Shown piece by piece: positions 17,175 to 25,460 of a stretch of DNA of 64,000 nt (the stretch's first letter is position 1; each line of letters starts with the position of its first letter). Location of the stretch: NCBI RefSeq assembly GCF_002354895.1, contig NZ_CP023439.1, positions 372,001-436,000 on the forward strand. Direction: 5' to 3'. Position numbers and translations under genes: made by a program. Origin of the DNA: Thauera sp. K11 (GTDB lineage: Bacteria; Pseudomonadota; Gammaproteobacteria; Burkholderiales; Rhodocyclaceae). The notes below the pieces were generated by a model. The model ran no database searches. It saw only the letters and a program-made list of their open reading frames with translations, and was not told the DNA's origin.

Positions 17175-17497
17175 AGGCGCAGGGTGGGCTGCGCCACGGT
17201 TTGCCGGCGCACGCGATTGCGGAGATTCGTCAGGTCTTGGCGCGGCACCCGGGCGTGGTCCGGATCGTGCTCTATGGCTTGCGGGCGTTGGGGAACTACC
17301 GGACCGGGTCCGATATCGATCTGTGCCTCGATGCGCCAGCGTTGAGTCTGGCCGAATTGCTGGCCATCGGGACCGAGATCGACGAACTGCTGTTGCCGTG
17401 GAAGGTCGACCTCACGTTGCTGCAGAAGATCGACAACCCGGCGCTGCTCGAACACATCCGGCGCGTTGGCGTGTCGTTTGGCGACGGCGGGAACTGA
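17171..17497 (+). CDS. Minimal nucleotidyltransferase (MNT) domain protein with altered GS motif
   Basis: A 108-residue MNT-fold protein, partner of the preceding HI0074-like gene. The diagnostic region reads IVLYGLRALGNYRTGSDIDL: the two catalytic Asp of the DID motif are present and a third Asp is seen in KVDLTLL, but the first motif, normally GSRA, is GLRA. Loss of this Ser may weaken nucleotide binding. Together with the frameshift in its partner, the pair looks decayed. Related MNT/HEPN pairs act as toxin-antitoxin modules in which the MNT protein modifies the toxin; whether that applied here is unknown. Confidence 0.82.
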   Translation: MKAQGGLRHGLPAHAIAEIRQVLARHPGVVRIVLYGLRALGNYRTGSDIDLCLDAPALSLAELLAIGTEIDELLLPWKVDLTLLQKIDNPALLEHIRRVGVSFGDGGN

Positions 17498-17635
17498 GGC
17501 TCTCCGCTGCCCGGTCGCAATGGAAGACCGGATCGGACGCTCCGCCAAGCGCGCGTTTTCACGCTGCGCGGATCGTCCTGGTATGGCGTGTGCCGGATCG
17601 TGGCCGAATGGGCGAAGAAGCTACGGTGCGGGTAG

Positions 17636-18055
17636 TCAGGCGATCCGTTCCCACAGACAGCTTTCGTCTTCCAGTTGGTCGAGTTCCAGCCCCTTGAAGT
17701 CGCCGCGTGACACGATGCCGACGATTGCGTCGCCATCGACGATGGGGAGGTGGCGGTAGCCGCAGTCGGACATGCGGCGCAGGGCGTCGATGGCCGTTGC
17801 GTCCGGGGTGATCGTGTCGGGCCTGGCGGTCATGACGGCGGAGAGGGGCGTTGCCGCGGGTATCCGGCCTTCGGCGAGGGCGCGCACCGCGTCGCGGCCG
17901 GTGAAGATGCCGGCGAGCCTGCCGTCTTCGGTCACCAGTACCGCGCCGACGCGGCGTTCCCACATGCATTGGCAGGCGCGCTGGACGGTGGCGTCGGGCG
18001 GCAGCATCAGCGGGTCCTGGTGCTTGACGATGTAGGCGAGGCAGCGGTTGGTCAT
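17636..18055 (-). CDS. Tandem CBS-domain protein
   Basis: A 139-residue soluble protein made of two CBS domains (about residues 10-65 and 75-130), each ending in the usual GI/VxxRGD-like turn (LAGIFTGRDAVRAL and IVGIVSRGDFKG). CBS pairs bind adenine nucleotides and sense energy state. No enzymatic domain is attached, so it is probably a stand-alone regulator or stress protein. It is divergent from apaH across about 210 bases; that both deal with adenine nucleotides may be coincidence. Confidence 0.9.
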   Translation of the reverse strand: MTNRCLAYIVKHQDPLMLPPDATVQRACQCMWERRVGAVLVTEDGRLAGIFTGRDAVRALAEGRIPAATPLSAVMTARPDTITPDATAIDALRRMSDCGYRHLPIVDGDAIVGIVSRGDFKGLELDQLEDESCLWERIA

Positions 18056-18268
18056 GATGGGTGTCTCCCGGACGACGATGAATGGATGAATTCGATTTTC
18101 GCCCTATTTCAATATAGACGACGGCATCAGGGTTTTTCCGCCGCAGGCCCGGGCCGCAAACCCGCCGCGGACTGCGTTCCGGGGCTGCAATCCCTTTAGA
18201 ATGTTGCAGGTTTCCGGCCTCCGGCATCGTTGCCGGGGCCGTTCTTTCATCCTTTTGATGCGGCTTTC

Positions 18269-19066
18269 ATGGCCACTTATGCAATCGGTGACATCCAGGG
18301 CTGCTACCCGGCGCTTCAACGGCTGCTGGAGCGGGTGGCTTTCGACCCGGCGCAGGACCGCCTGTGGGTGGTGGGCGATCTGGTCAATCGTGGTCCGCAG
18401 TCCCTGCAGGTGCTGCGCCTGCTGCGCGGTTTCGGTGCGGCGGCGACGGTGGTGCTGGGCAATCACGACCTCTACCTGCTGATGGTGGCGGCCGGCTACG
18501 AGCGGCGCGAGGACGACGACACGCTCTACCAGGTGATGGAGGCGCCCGACCGCGATGCGCTGCTGCAGTGGCTGGCGCACCGGCCCTTGATGCATGTGGA
18601 TGGCGACTACGTGCTCGTCCATGCGGGTCTGCTGCCGGGCTGGACGGTGGCGCGCGCGCAGGAACTGGCGGGCGAGGTGAGCGCGGCGCTGACCGGTCCG
18701 CAGGCGCAGGAATTCCTGCTGAATCTTGCCGGCAACAAGCCGGATCGCTGGTCGGAGGATCTGGAGGGCTGGGAGCGGCTGCGGGTGGTGGTCAACGCGA
18801 TGACCAGGATGCGTTTCTGCACCGCCGACGGCCGCATGGCATTGCGTGCCAAGGGGCCGCCCGACAACGCGCCGCCGGGGACGATGCCCTGGTTTCTGGT
18901 GCCCGACCGCTTCAACCGCACGCACACCATCGTCTGCGGCCACTGGTCTGCGCTGGGTTTCTATCGCGCGCCCGGCCTCATCGCGCTCGATTCCGGCGTG
19001 GTGTGGGGCGGCAAGCTGACGGCGGTCCGGCTGGAGGACGGCGAGGTGATTCAGGTGCCGGGCTGA
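18269..19066 (+). CDS. apaH: Symmetrical bis(5'-nucleosyl)-tetraphosphatase
   Basis: A 265-residue metallophosphatase that splits Ap4A into two ADP. All calcineurin-type motifs are visible: YAIGDIQGCYPALQ at the N-terminus, VVGDLVNRGPQS, VLGNHDLYLL, LVHAGLLPGW and the C-terminal TIVCGHWSALGF. The start is the ATG at 18269, because the family begins directly with MATYAIGD; the 13 residues upstream lack family similarity. Length matches E. coli ApaH closely. Its last 16 bases overlap the end of the convergent Uma2 gene. Confidence 0.97.
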   Translation: MATYAIGDIQGCYPALQRLLERVAFDPAQDRLWVVGDLVNRGPQSLQVLRLLRGFGAAATVVLGNHDLYLLMVAAGYERREDDDTLYQVMEAPDRDALLQWLAHRPLMHVDGDYVLVHAGLLPGWTVARAQELAGEVSAALTGPQAQEFLLNLAGNKPDRWSEDLEGWERLRVVVNAMTRMRFCTADGRMALRAKGPPDNAPPGTMPWFLVPDRFNRTHTIVCGHWSALGFYRAPGLIALDSGVVWGGKLTAVRLEDGEVIQVPG

Positions 19067-19653
19067 GCCGGGCGTTCGCGCGGCTCGGGTTCGACGCCTT
19101 CGAAGACGTCCGCCGCCAGGCAGCGGAAATCCACGCTTGCCAGCTCGAGTTCGTCGTCGGGGGCGAAAGGGTAGAGCACCCAATGGCCGGTGGCGTCGCG
19201 GCGGAAGACGTCGATGCTGCGCTGTTCGGTCGAGATCAGCGCGTATTCCTGCAGCGAGGGGAGCAAGCGGTAGGCGGCGAACTTGTTGCCGCGGTCATAG
19301 GCTTCGGTGGAAGGCGGCAGCACTTCGATGACGAGCACGGGGTGGTGCTTGACGAGGCTGGCCTCGGGTGCGCGGTCGCGCGGATCGCATGTGACGAGGA
19401 TGTCGGGGTAGAAGAAGCTGTTGGCGGCGGCCACGCCGAGTTTCATGTCCGAGACGAAAGCGCGGCACGGGCTGCCACGTAATGCGATGCGCAGTGATGA
19501 GGCCAGATTGAGGGCTGCGGTCGCGTGCGCATCCGAGGCACCGCTCATGGCGAACACCTCGCCATCGACGTATTCGTTCTTGGACGGCTGGTCGGCCTCC
19601 CAGGCCAGGTAGTCCTCAGGCCCGAACGGGGTCTTGGCTTGCGGCAGGCTCAT
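19051..19653 (-). CDS. Uma2-family protein (PD-(D/E)XK fold)
   Basis: A 200-residue protein of the Uma2/DUF820 family, which has a restriction-endonuclease-like fold and unknown function. The family's core is visible: GEVFAMSGASDAHATAALNL, FYPDILVTCDPRD (Asp of the PD motif) and HHPVLVIEVLPPST (Glu of the ExV motif), followed by YDRGNKFAAYRLLPSLQEY. I start at the ATG at 19653; the ATG at 19695 would add 14 Arg/Lys-rich residues. The gene overlaps the upstream acyltransferase by 38 bases and tail-to-tail with apaH by 16 bases. The family is abundant in cyanobacteria and scattered elsewhere, so transfer is possible. Confidence 0.87.
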   Translation of the reverse strand: MSLPQAKTPFGPEDYLAWEADQPSKNEYVDGEVFAMSGASDAHATAALNLASSLRIALRGSPCRAFVSDMKLGVAAANSFFYPDILVTCDPRDRAPEASLVKHHPVLVIEVLPPSTEAYDRGNKFAAYRLLPSLQEYALISTEQRSIDVFRRDATGHWVLYPFAPDDELELASVDFRCLAADVFEGVEPEPRERPAQPGT

Positions 19654-20482
19654 CGGCTTTCTCGCTGCAGGTCGGCGTTTCGTCCCGTCGAGCATAGCCT
19701 TGGCCGGTCAGCCCGGCAATGATCTCCCGCGCCTGCCTCGCCAGGGTGCGCCGGTCCGTGCCTTCGCCCGTGCCGAGCGGTGCGGCGGCCTGCACCCGCG
19801 CGACGATGCCGCGCTCGGCGATGATATTGGCGATGCACTGCCCGAGGCTGATGTCGCCGTCGTAGGCGGGGGCGCGGCTGCGGCTTCCGCCCGGCGCATG
19901 GTAGGACAGTGCCACCGGCTGCACCGCGTGGCCGGCGGCGATGGCCGGCTGCAGCAGGGCGGCGTGGAAGTCCAGCACGTGGCTGCCGTCGGTGGTGGTG
20001 CCTTCGGGGAAGATCGCGACGTTGCGGCCGGCATCGAGCTGGGCGGCGGTTTCTTCGTTGATGATCCGGGCGTGGCCGCGGCTGCCCCGGCGCAGGAAGA
20101 TGGTGCCGTTCTTCGCGGCGAGCCAGCCGATGACCGGCCAGTTGCGTACCTCGGCCTTCGACACGAAGGAGGAGGGCGCGAGCGCATTGACGACGAAGAT
20201 GTCGACCCAGGAAACGTGGTTCGCGACGAGCATGCAGCCGGGTTCGATCGGCACGCCGTCGGCCTGCAGGCGGATGCCGAGGATGCGCAGCAGCCGGTGC
20301 GACCAGCGCTGGCGCAGGCGGCGATGCACCGGCTCGGCGCTGAGCGGGTAGACCAGCGCGATCGTCAGCGCCCCCTCGGCGACGTGCACGGCCAGGCGGA
20401 AGTAGCGCCAGCCGCGCAGCAGCTTGGGGCTGCCGGCGTCGAGGCTGGCCGTCTGGATGGCCGCGGAGGCGGCGTCGGTCAT
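19616..20482 (-). CDS. olsA: 1-acyl-glycerol-3-phosphate / lyso-ornithine-lipid acyltransferase (PlsC family)
   Basis: A 288-residue membrane-associated acyltransferase. The catalytic HxxxxD box is in ANHVSWVDIFV, the second substrate motif in FPEGTTTDGS, and SKAEVRNWPVIGWLA and GTIFLRRGSR are standard. N-terminal hydrophobic residues suggest membrane association. It lies 5 bases after a COG3176-type N-acyltransferase gene, the arrangement of olsB-olsA, in which OlsA O-acylates lyso-ornithine lipid. A general PlsC role in phosphatidic acid synthesis is the alternative. The C-terminus overlaps the Uma2 gene. Confidence 0.82.
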   Translation of the reverse strand: MTDAASAAIQTASLDAGSPKLLRGWRYFRLAVHVAEGALTIALVYPLSAEPVHRRLRQRWSHRLLRILGIRLQADGVPIEPGCMLVANHVSWVDIFVVNALAPSSFVSKAEVRNWPVIGWLAAKNGTIFLRRGSRGHARIINEETAAQLDAGRNVAIFPEGTTTDGSHVLDFHAALLQPAIAAGHAVQPVALSYHAPGGSRSRAPAYDGDISLGQCIANIIAERGIVARVQAAAPLGTGEGTDRRTLARQAREIIAGLTGQGYARRDETPTCSEKADEPAASQDPVRA

Positions 20483-20487
20483 CGGTT

Positions 20488-21255
20488 TCAGTCCTTGCGG
20501 CCCATGAAGTGCTTGGCGTAGCGGTCGTCCACCTTGTTCATCGGCATCAGGATGGGCAGGTCGGCGGTGTTGAAGTCCGGATCCCAGGCGGGCTCGCCGC
20601 AGATCCAGGCGCCGGCGCGCAGGTAACCCTTGATGAGCGGCGGCGCCTCGGCGGGCAGGTCGCTGCGCAGCGCGTCGAGCGGCAGCGGACAGCGCGGGAA
20701 GACGCGGTACTCCAGCGGCGCCAGGTAGTCTTCGCGCAGGCGGTTGTACAGGTTGGCCGCAGCGTGGCCGCCGTCGGCCATGCTGATCGAGGCGCAGCCG
20801 ACGAGGTAGTCGTAGCCGTTTTCCTGCATGTAGCGCGCCAGGCCCGACCACAGCAGCGCGATCACCGCGCCGCTACGGTATTCGGCATCGATGCACGAGC
20901 GGCCGATTTCCACCAGCCGGCTGCGCAGGTGCTGCAGCCGGGTGAGGTCGAACTCGTTCTCGGAATAGTAGCCGCCGACCTTGCGCGCGGCGGCCGGCGA
21001 CAGGATGCGATAGGTGCCGACGATGCGGCCGGCGTCCTCGTCGCGCACGATCAGGTGCTCGCAGTAGGGATCGTAGATGTCGCGATCGACGCCCGGCGTG
21101 CGGGTGGCGAGGCGGGCCCCGAGTTCATCGGCAAAGACGCGATAACGCAGCTTCTGCGCCTCGAGGATTTCGGTTTCGCAGGTGGCCAGGCCCACATGCA
21201 GATTGCGGCCCTTGGGCTTGGCCGCGGCCTGTTCCGGCCGGGTATCCTTGAGCAT
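20488..21255 (-). CDS. olsB: N-acyltransferase, ornithine-lipid OlsB-like (GNAT fold)
   Basis: A 255-residue protein of the COG3176 putative hemolysin/OlsB family. OlsB transfers a 3-hydroxyacyl chain from acyl-ACP to the alpha-amino group of ornithine, the first step of ornithine lipid synthesis. Family landmarks are LRYRVFADELGA, YDPYCEHLIVRD, VGTYRIL, EIGRSCIDAEYRSGAVIALLW and YLVGCASISM. I choose the ATG at 21255 because CGGGAG lies about 6 bases upstream of it; the ATG at 21273 has no ribosome site. The downstream olsA-like gene supports an ornithine lipid pathway, which would yield phosphate-free membrane lipid. Confidence 0.82.
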   Translation of the reverse strand: MLKDTRPEQAAAKPKGRNLHVGLATCETEILEAQKLRYRVFADELGARLATRTPGVDRDIYDPYCEHLIVRDEDAGRIVGTYRILSPAAARKVGGYYSENEFDLTRLQHLRSRLVEIGRSCIDAEYRSGAVIALLWSGLARYMQENGYDYLVGCASISMADGGHAAANLYNRLREDYLAPLEYRVFPRCPLPLDALRSDLPAEAPPLIKGYLRAGAWICGEPAWDPDFNTADLPILMPMNKVDDRYAKHFMGRKD

Positions 21256-21374
21256 GGTTCGCTCCCGTTTCATTCATGACGATGGGAGCATTCTCGAAAG
21301 ACTGCGTTGCGTCAAGGTGACATGCTGGTTACGATCGAGTGACGACCGGCGCAACGGAAAGGAGAAAGCAAGAC

Positions 21375-21791
21375 ATGGAGAACTGCGTTTTCTGCCGTAT
21401 CGTGAAGGGCGAACTGCCTTCGTCCAAGGTGTATGAGGACGAGCGCACGCTGGCGATCATGGACATCCAGTCGGTGAATCCCGGCCACATGCTGGTGCTG
21501 GTGAAGCCCCACCGCGACAACATCTATGCGCTCGACGACGAACTTGCCGGCGCCGCGTTCCGCACCGCGGCACGCATGGCCCGGGCGGCGAAGCAGGTGA
21601 CCGGCTGCCAGGGCGTGAGCCTGTTCCAGGCCAACGAGCCGGCCGGCGCGCAGACGGTGTTCCACTTCCACATCCATGTGCTGCCCCGCTGGGAGGGCGA
21701 CGGCATGAGCCTGGCCTGGCCGGTGAAGAACCCGGCGCGAGAGGCGCTGGAGGACATGGCGGCGCGGCTGCGGGCGGCCGTCGGCCCCTGA
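21375..21791 (+). CDS. HIT-family nucleotide hydrolase
   Basis: A 138-residue histidine-triad protein. The N-terminal CxxC zinc pair is present (ENCVFCRIVKGELP), as is the catalytic HxHxH triad (FHFHIHVLPRW). HIT proteins of this size hydrolyse adenosine 5'-phosphoramidates or dinucleoside polyphosphates in the cytoplasm. The start at 21375 is preceded by GGAGA nine bases upstream; the longer frame to 21339 lacks family similarity. It is divergent from olsB and followed, after its own promoter, by the PfkB kinase. Confidence 0.93.
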   Translation: MENCVFCRIVKGELPSSKVYEDERTLAIMDIQSVNPGHMLVLVKPHRDNIYALDDELAGAAFRTAARMARAAKQVTGCQGVSLFQANEPAGAQTVFHFHIHVLPRWEGDGMSLAWPVKNPAREALEDMAARLRAAVGP

Positions 21792-21875
21792 CCGCCGGCC
21801 GGCGGGGCGCCGGAGAACCGGGTGCGGCGCCCGCCTTATAATGCGGTTTCCAGACTTTTCCGTATGGGAACCGAC

Positions 21876-22811
21876 ATGTCCATCCTCGTCTGCGGCTCTA
21901 TGGCCTATGACTCGATCATGGTGTTCAACGATCGCTTCAGGAATCACATCCTGCCCGAGCAGATCCACATCCTGAACGTGTCCTTCCTGGTGCCGGATCT
22001 GCGCCGCGAGTTCGGCGGCTGCGCCGGCAACATCGCCTACAACCTGAAGCTGCTCGGCGCCGACCCGCTGATCATGGCGACGGTGGGCGAGGATTCCGAC
22101 CCGTACCGCCGCCGCCTCGACCACCTCGGACTGCGGCAGGATCACGTGCGCGAGGTGCGCGGCAAGTTCACCGCGCAGGCGTTCATCACCACCGACCTCG
22201 ACGACAACCAGATCACCGCCTTCCATCCCGGAGCGATGTTCCATTCGCACCTCAACGACGTGCGCGATGCGGCCGGAGTGAAGCTCGGCATCGTGGCGCC
22301 GGACGGCCGCGACGGCATGCTGCGCCATGCGCAGGGTTTCGCGCAGGCGGGCGTGCCCTTCATCTTCGATCCCGGCCAGGCGCTGCCGATCCTGAGCGGA
22401 GAAGAGTTACGGAATTGCCTGAAACTGGCTACGTGGTGCACGGTCAATGATTACGAAATGCGGCTGATGAGCGAGAAGACCGGCCTTTCGGAGGCGGAGA
22501 TCGTGGCCGGGGTCGATGCGCTGGTCGTGACGCTTGGGGCCGAGGGGTCGCGCATCCACGCCAGGGGCGAATGCATCGAGATCCCGGCGGCGAAGCCGGA
22601 CGAGATCCTGGACCCCACCGGTTGCGGCGACGCCTATCGGGCCGGCCTGCTGTACGGCCTGGCCAACGGCTGGGACTGGTTGCGGAGCGGCCGCCTGGCG
22701 GCAGTGATGGGCGCCATCAAGATTGCCCACCGCGGTGGGCAGAATCACCGCCCGACGCGCGACGAGATTGCGGCGCGTCACGTGGCGGCCTTCGGGGAGA
22801 GCCCGTGGTGA
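21876..22811 (+). CDS. PfkB-family carbohydrate/adenosine kinase
   Basis: A 311-residue ribokinase-fold kinase. The N-terminal GGCAGNIAYNLKLLG motif and the C-terminal active-site signature DPTGCGDAYRAGLLYGL with its catalytic Asp are clear. The sequence most resembles the bacterial adenosine-kinase-like members of PfkB found in betaproteobacteria, but sugar substrates cannot be excluded. A perfect -10-type TATAAT is at 21837-21842 and GGGAA precedes the ATG. It overlaps the following lipoprotein gene by a GTGA. Confidence 0.9.
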   Translation: MSILVCGSMAYDSIMVFNDRFRNHILPEQIHILNVSFLVPDLRREFGGCAGNIAYNLKLLGADPLIMATVGEDSDPYRRRLDHLGLRQDHVREVRGKFTAQAFITTDLDDNQITAFHPGAMFHSHLNDVRDAAGVKLGIVAPDGRDGMLRHAQGFAQAGVPFIFDPGQALPILSGEELRNCLKLATWCTVNDYEMRLMSEKTGLSEAEIVAGVDALVVTLGAEGSRIHARGECIEIPAAKPDEILDPTGCGDAYRAGLLYGLANGWDWLRSGRLAAVMGAIKIAHRGGQNHRPTRDEIAARHVAAFGESPW

Positions 22812-23278
22812 GCAGGCAGATGGTAAGGATGCGGGCGGCGCTGGGCGTGCTGGTGGCGGTGTTGATGCTCGGTGGCTGCGCGGCGGGGATGGGCGGTCGC
22901 GACTATTCCCGCGACGATGCGCGCCGCACGATGGTGGTGCAGTTCGGCACGGTGGCCGGTGTGCGCGGGGTGAACCTCGAAGGCACCAAGACGCCGATCG
23001 GCACCGTCACCGGCGCGGCGGTCGGCGGCATCGCCGGGAGCAGCGTCGGCAGCGGCAAGGGCTCCGCGGTGGGCGCGGTGCTGGGTGCGGTGGTCGGCGG
23101 CCTGGCCGGTGCTGCGGTCGAGGAAGGTGCGACCCGCCAGGTGGGCGTCGAGGTGACGGTACAGCTCGACAACGGCCAGTATCTCGCCGTGGTGCAGGCC
23201 GACGAGGGCGAGAACTTCCGTGTCGGCGAGCGTGTGCGCGTGCTGCGCGATGCGGGCGTGACGCGCGTTGCGCGCTGA
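22808..23278 (+). CDS. Glycine-zipper outer-membrane lipoprotein (SlyB/Pcp type)
   Basis: A 156-residue lipoprotein starting at the GTG that overlaps the kinase stop; GGGGAG lies about 8 bases upstream. The signal sequence ends in the lipobox MLGGC. A Gly/Ala-rich glycine-zipper segment (VTGAAVGGIAGSSVGSGKGS through VGGLAGAAVEEG) is followed by a small beta-rich domain (VEVTVQLDNGQYLAVVQ, FRVGERVRVLR). This is the domain order of SlyB and related proteins, which stabilise the outer membrane under stress. Downstream is a convergent gene. Confidence 0.9.
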   Translation: MSRQMVRMRAALGVLVAVLMLGGCAAGMGGRDYSRDDARRTMVVQFGTVAGVRGVNLEGTKTPIGTVTGAAVGGIAGSSVGSGKGSAVGAVLGAVVGGLAGAAVEEGATRQVGVEVTVQLDNGQYLAVVQADEGENFRVGERVRVLRDAGVTRVAR

Positions 23279-23337
23279 TCCCGCCGGGGTCGGACGCCTC
23301 GGGTGCGCCTGACTCCTGGCGGAAGCTTGGCCCCGGT

Positions 23338-24546
23338 TCAGGGGTAGAATACGTAGACGCGATACCCGGTGGGCGACGCGCCTTCCAGGCGGAAGGGCAG
23401 GCGCACCGGGATCGTGGCGCGGGCGGACATGCCGGCTTTCGGTTCGCTGGCGGGCGCCCAGTCCGCGGGGGCGAGCACCCGGCGCACCACTGGCGTGTCG
23501 GTCGCGTCGGTCAGCGTGAGTTCAAGATGGGGCCAGCCCTGCGGGTAGCCGGCCCGGTTCTTCACCGTGGCGAACAGCACATAGCGCCCCGCATGTCCGG
23601 GGTCCGACTGCAGGTCGGATGTTTCGATGCCGATCAGTGCGACGTCCTGCGGCAACGGAACCTCGCAGCCGAGCGCCGCGCAGCCGGCTTCGAGCAGCGG
23701 CCGCATGCCGGGCAGCGCACGGGTGATCTCGGTCCTGAAAAGATAGGTGGCCTGGGCGGCCAGCATGCCGGCGAGCAGTCCTGCTGCCATGCCGGCGAGC
23801 GTGCGCATCACGGCGCTGCGTCTGCTGCGCGGGCGGCCGTAGGTGGCATCCAGATGCTCGAGATCGACGTGGCGCGCTGCCGGAGGCAGGTCGGGGCCGG
23901 CTTCGGCGGCAGCCGAGCCGTCGCCCGTTGCCGTATCGGGTGACTGTCCGGCGAGGGCCGGCGCGGGTTCGGGCTGTGCCGCATCTTCGGCGGCAGCGGT
24001 GTCGATGGCCGCGGATGTGCTGTCGCCGTCGTCGGCTTCGGGCGTGCTGCGCCGGGCGCTGCGGATCACTTCAGGCAGGGCGGAGCCGGGGGCCGATTCG
24101 TCCGGAGCGGTTTCGCCGGGAACCGCATCGCGGTCGGCCGTCGCCGGGGCAAGCGGGTGGCCTGCTTCGGGCTGGCCGGAAGCCGTCGAGCGGGCGAACC
24201 CGGCTTCGCCCGGCGGCGGGCCGGCATCGGTCGGGGCATCGTCGAAGGGAGGGAACTCCGGCAGCTCGAAGTCCAGTGCGTCGTCCGCAGGGGGCGGGGG
24301 CACCGGCTGATGCGCGGCGGCGACCGGAGTCGGCTCCCTGTCGTCGCCGTTGGCAGAGTCGAAGCCGGTGGGCCGCTGGTCCGCCTCTTTCGCGTCCGCC
24401 GCATCGTCGGGCGGGGCGACCAGATGCTGCAGTGCGTTGAACGGATTGAAGCAATGCCCGCAGCGCACCTCGCCGTTGCGGGCGCGGATCTGCTCCGGAT
24501 GCAGCCGGAAGACCGTCTGGCAGGCGGGGCAGCGGGTCAGCATCAT
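23338..24546 (-). CDS. Zinc-ribbon and DUF3426 membrane protein
   Basis: A 402-residue protein. The N-terminus has an MJ0042-type zinc ribbon (LTRCPACQTVFRL followed by VRCGHCFNPFNAL), then about 190 acidic, Pro/Ala-rich residues of probable disorder. A transmembrane helix follows (MRTLAGMAAGLLAGMLAAQATY). The C-terminal ~130 residues match DUF3426 (IETSDLQSDPGHAGRYVLFA, GWPHLELTLTDATDTPVVRRVL). The role is unknown; the gene commonly follows prmA in betaproteobacteria, as here with a 10-base gap. The two adjacent ATGs (24546, 24543) are equally possible starts. Confidence 0.85.
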   Translation of the reverse strand: MMLTRCPACQTVFRLHPEQIRARNGEVRCGHCFNPFNALQHLVAPPDDAADAKEADQRPTGFDSANGDDREPTPVAAAHQPVPPPPADDALDFELPEFPPFDDAPTDAGPPPGEAGFARSTASGQPEAGHPLAPATADRDAVPGETAPDESAPGSALPEVIRSARRSTPEADDGDSTSAAIDTAAAEDAAQPEPAPALAGQSPDTATGDGSAAAEAGPDLPPAARHVDLEHLDATYGRPRSRRSAVMRTLAGMAAGLLAGMLAAQATYLFRTEITRALPGMRPLLEAGCAALGCEVPLPQDVALIGIETSDLQSDPGHAGRYVLFATVKNRAGYPQGWPHLELTLTDATDTPVVRRVLAPADWAPASEPKAGMSARATIPVRLPFRLEGASPTGYRVYVFYP

Positions 24547-24556
24547 GGCCGGGCGC

Positions 24557-25450
24557 TCAGCGGCGACCCTCCAGCCGGACCCAGCCGTCCAGCGTGGCAC
24601 CGACCTCGAGCGCAAGATAGGGCGCCCAGGCGTCGATGACCTGCTGCGACTGCGTCTCGAGCACGCCCGACAATGCGACCCTGCCGCCGGGGGCGACGCG
24701 TGCCGCGATCGCCGGAGCGAGGACGCACAGCGGATTCGTCAGGATGTTGGCCACCACCAGATCGAAGGTTTCGCCGACGGGGACGCCGGAATGCTGCACG
24801 CGCATCGTCACCCGGTTGCGGGCCGCGTTCTCGTGCGCCGCTTCGACCGCCTTGTCGTCGATATCGATGCCTAGCACCTCGCCGGCGCCCAGCAGCCCTG
24901 CGGCGATGCCGAGGATGCCAGAGCCGCAGCCATAGTCGAGCACGCTGCACCCAGGAGTGACGGCCTCGCACAGCCATTCCAGGCACAAACGGGTGGTGGG
25001 GTGGGAACCGGTGCCGAAGGCCATGCCGGGGTCGAGTTCGATGTTGATCGCCGCAGGGTCGGGCGCCTCGTGCCACGACGGCACGATCCACAGCCGGTCA
25101 GTGATGCGGATGGGGTCGAACTGGCTCTGGGTGAGCTGCACCCAGTTCTGCTCGGCGATTTCTTCCGTGGTGAAGGGCGGCACGGCCGGCAGCCCGGCGT
25201 TGCCGGCGGCTTCGGCCAGCATCGCCGCGAGTTCGCCGCCGGCGGTGCTGCCGTCGAACAGCGCGATGACGCGGCTGTGGTCCCACAGCGAGGTCGGCAG
25301 GTGTCCGGGCTCGCCGAACTGCGGTTTCTCGGCGTCGGTGCCTGCATCCGCATCCTCGATGGAAACCGACAGTGCGCCGGCTTCCATCAGGGCGTCGGAG
25401 AGGTCCTCGGCCTTGGCGGCGTCGGCCTGCAGGGTCACGGAGATCCACAT
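24557..25450 (-). CDS. prmA: Ribosomal protein L11 methyltransferase
   Basis: A 297-residue SAM-dependent enzyme that trimethylates lysines and the N-terminus of ribosomal protein L11. The N-terminal substrate-recognition domain begins MWISVTLQADAAKAEDLSDA; the linker contains the DPGMAFGTGSHPTT signature of PrmA, and the SAM site is SVLDYGCGSGILGIAA followed by the NPPY-like segment VVANILTNPL. Length matches E. coli PrmA. It lies 10 bases after accC in what looks like an accB-accC-prmA-DUF3426 operon. Confidence 0.97.
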   Translation of the reverse strand: MWISVTLQADAAKAEDLSDALMEAGALSVSIEDADAGTDAEKPQFGEPGHLPTSLWDHSRVIALFDGSTAGGELAAMLAEAAGNAGLPAVPPFTTEEIAEQNWVQLTQSQFDPIRITDRLWIVPSWHEAPDPAAINIELDPGMAFGTGSHPTTRLCLEWLCEAVTPGCSVLDYGCGSGILGIAAGLLGAGEVLGIDIDDKAVEAAHENAARNRVTMRVQHSGVPVGETFDLVVANILTNPLCVLAPAIAARVAPGGRVALSGVLETQSQQVIDAWAPYLALEVGATLDGWVRLEGRR

Positions 25451-25460
25451 TGCGGCGTGC

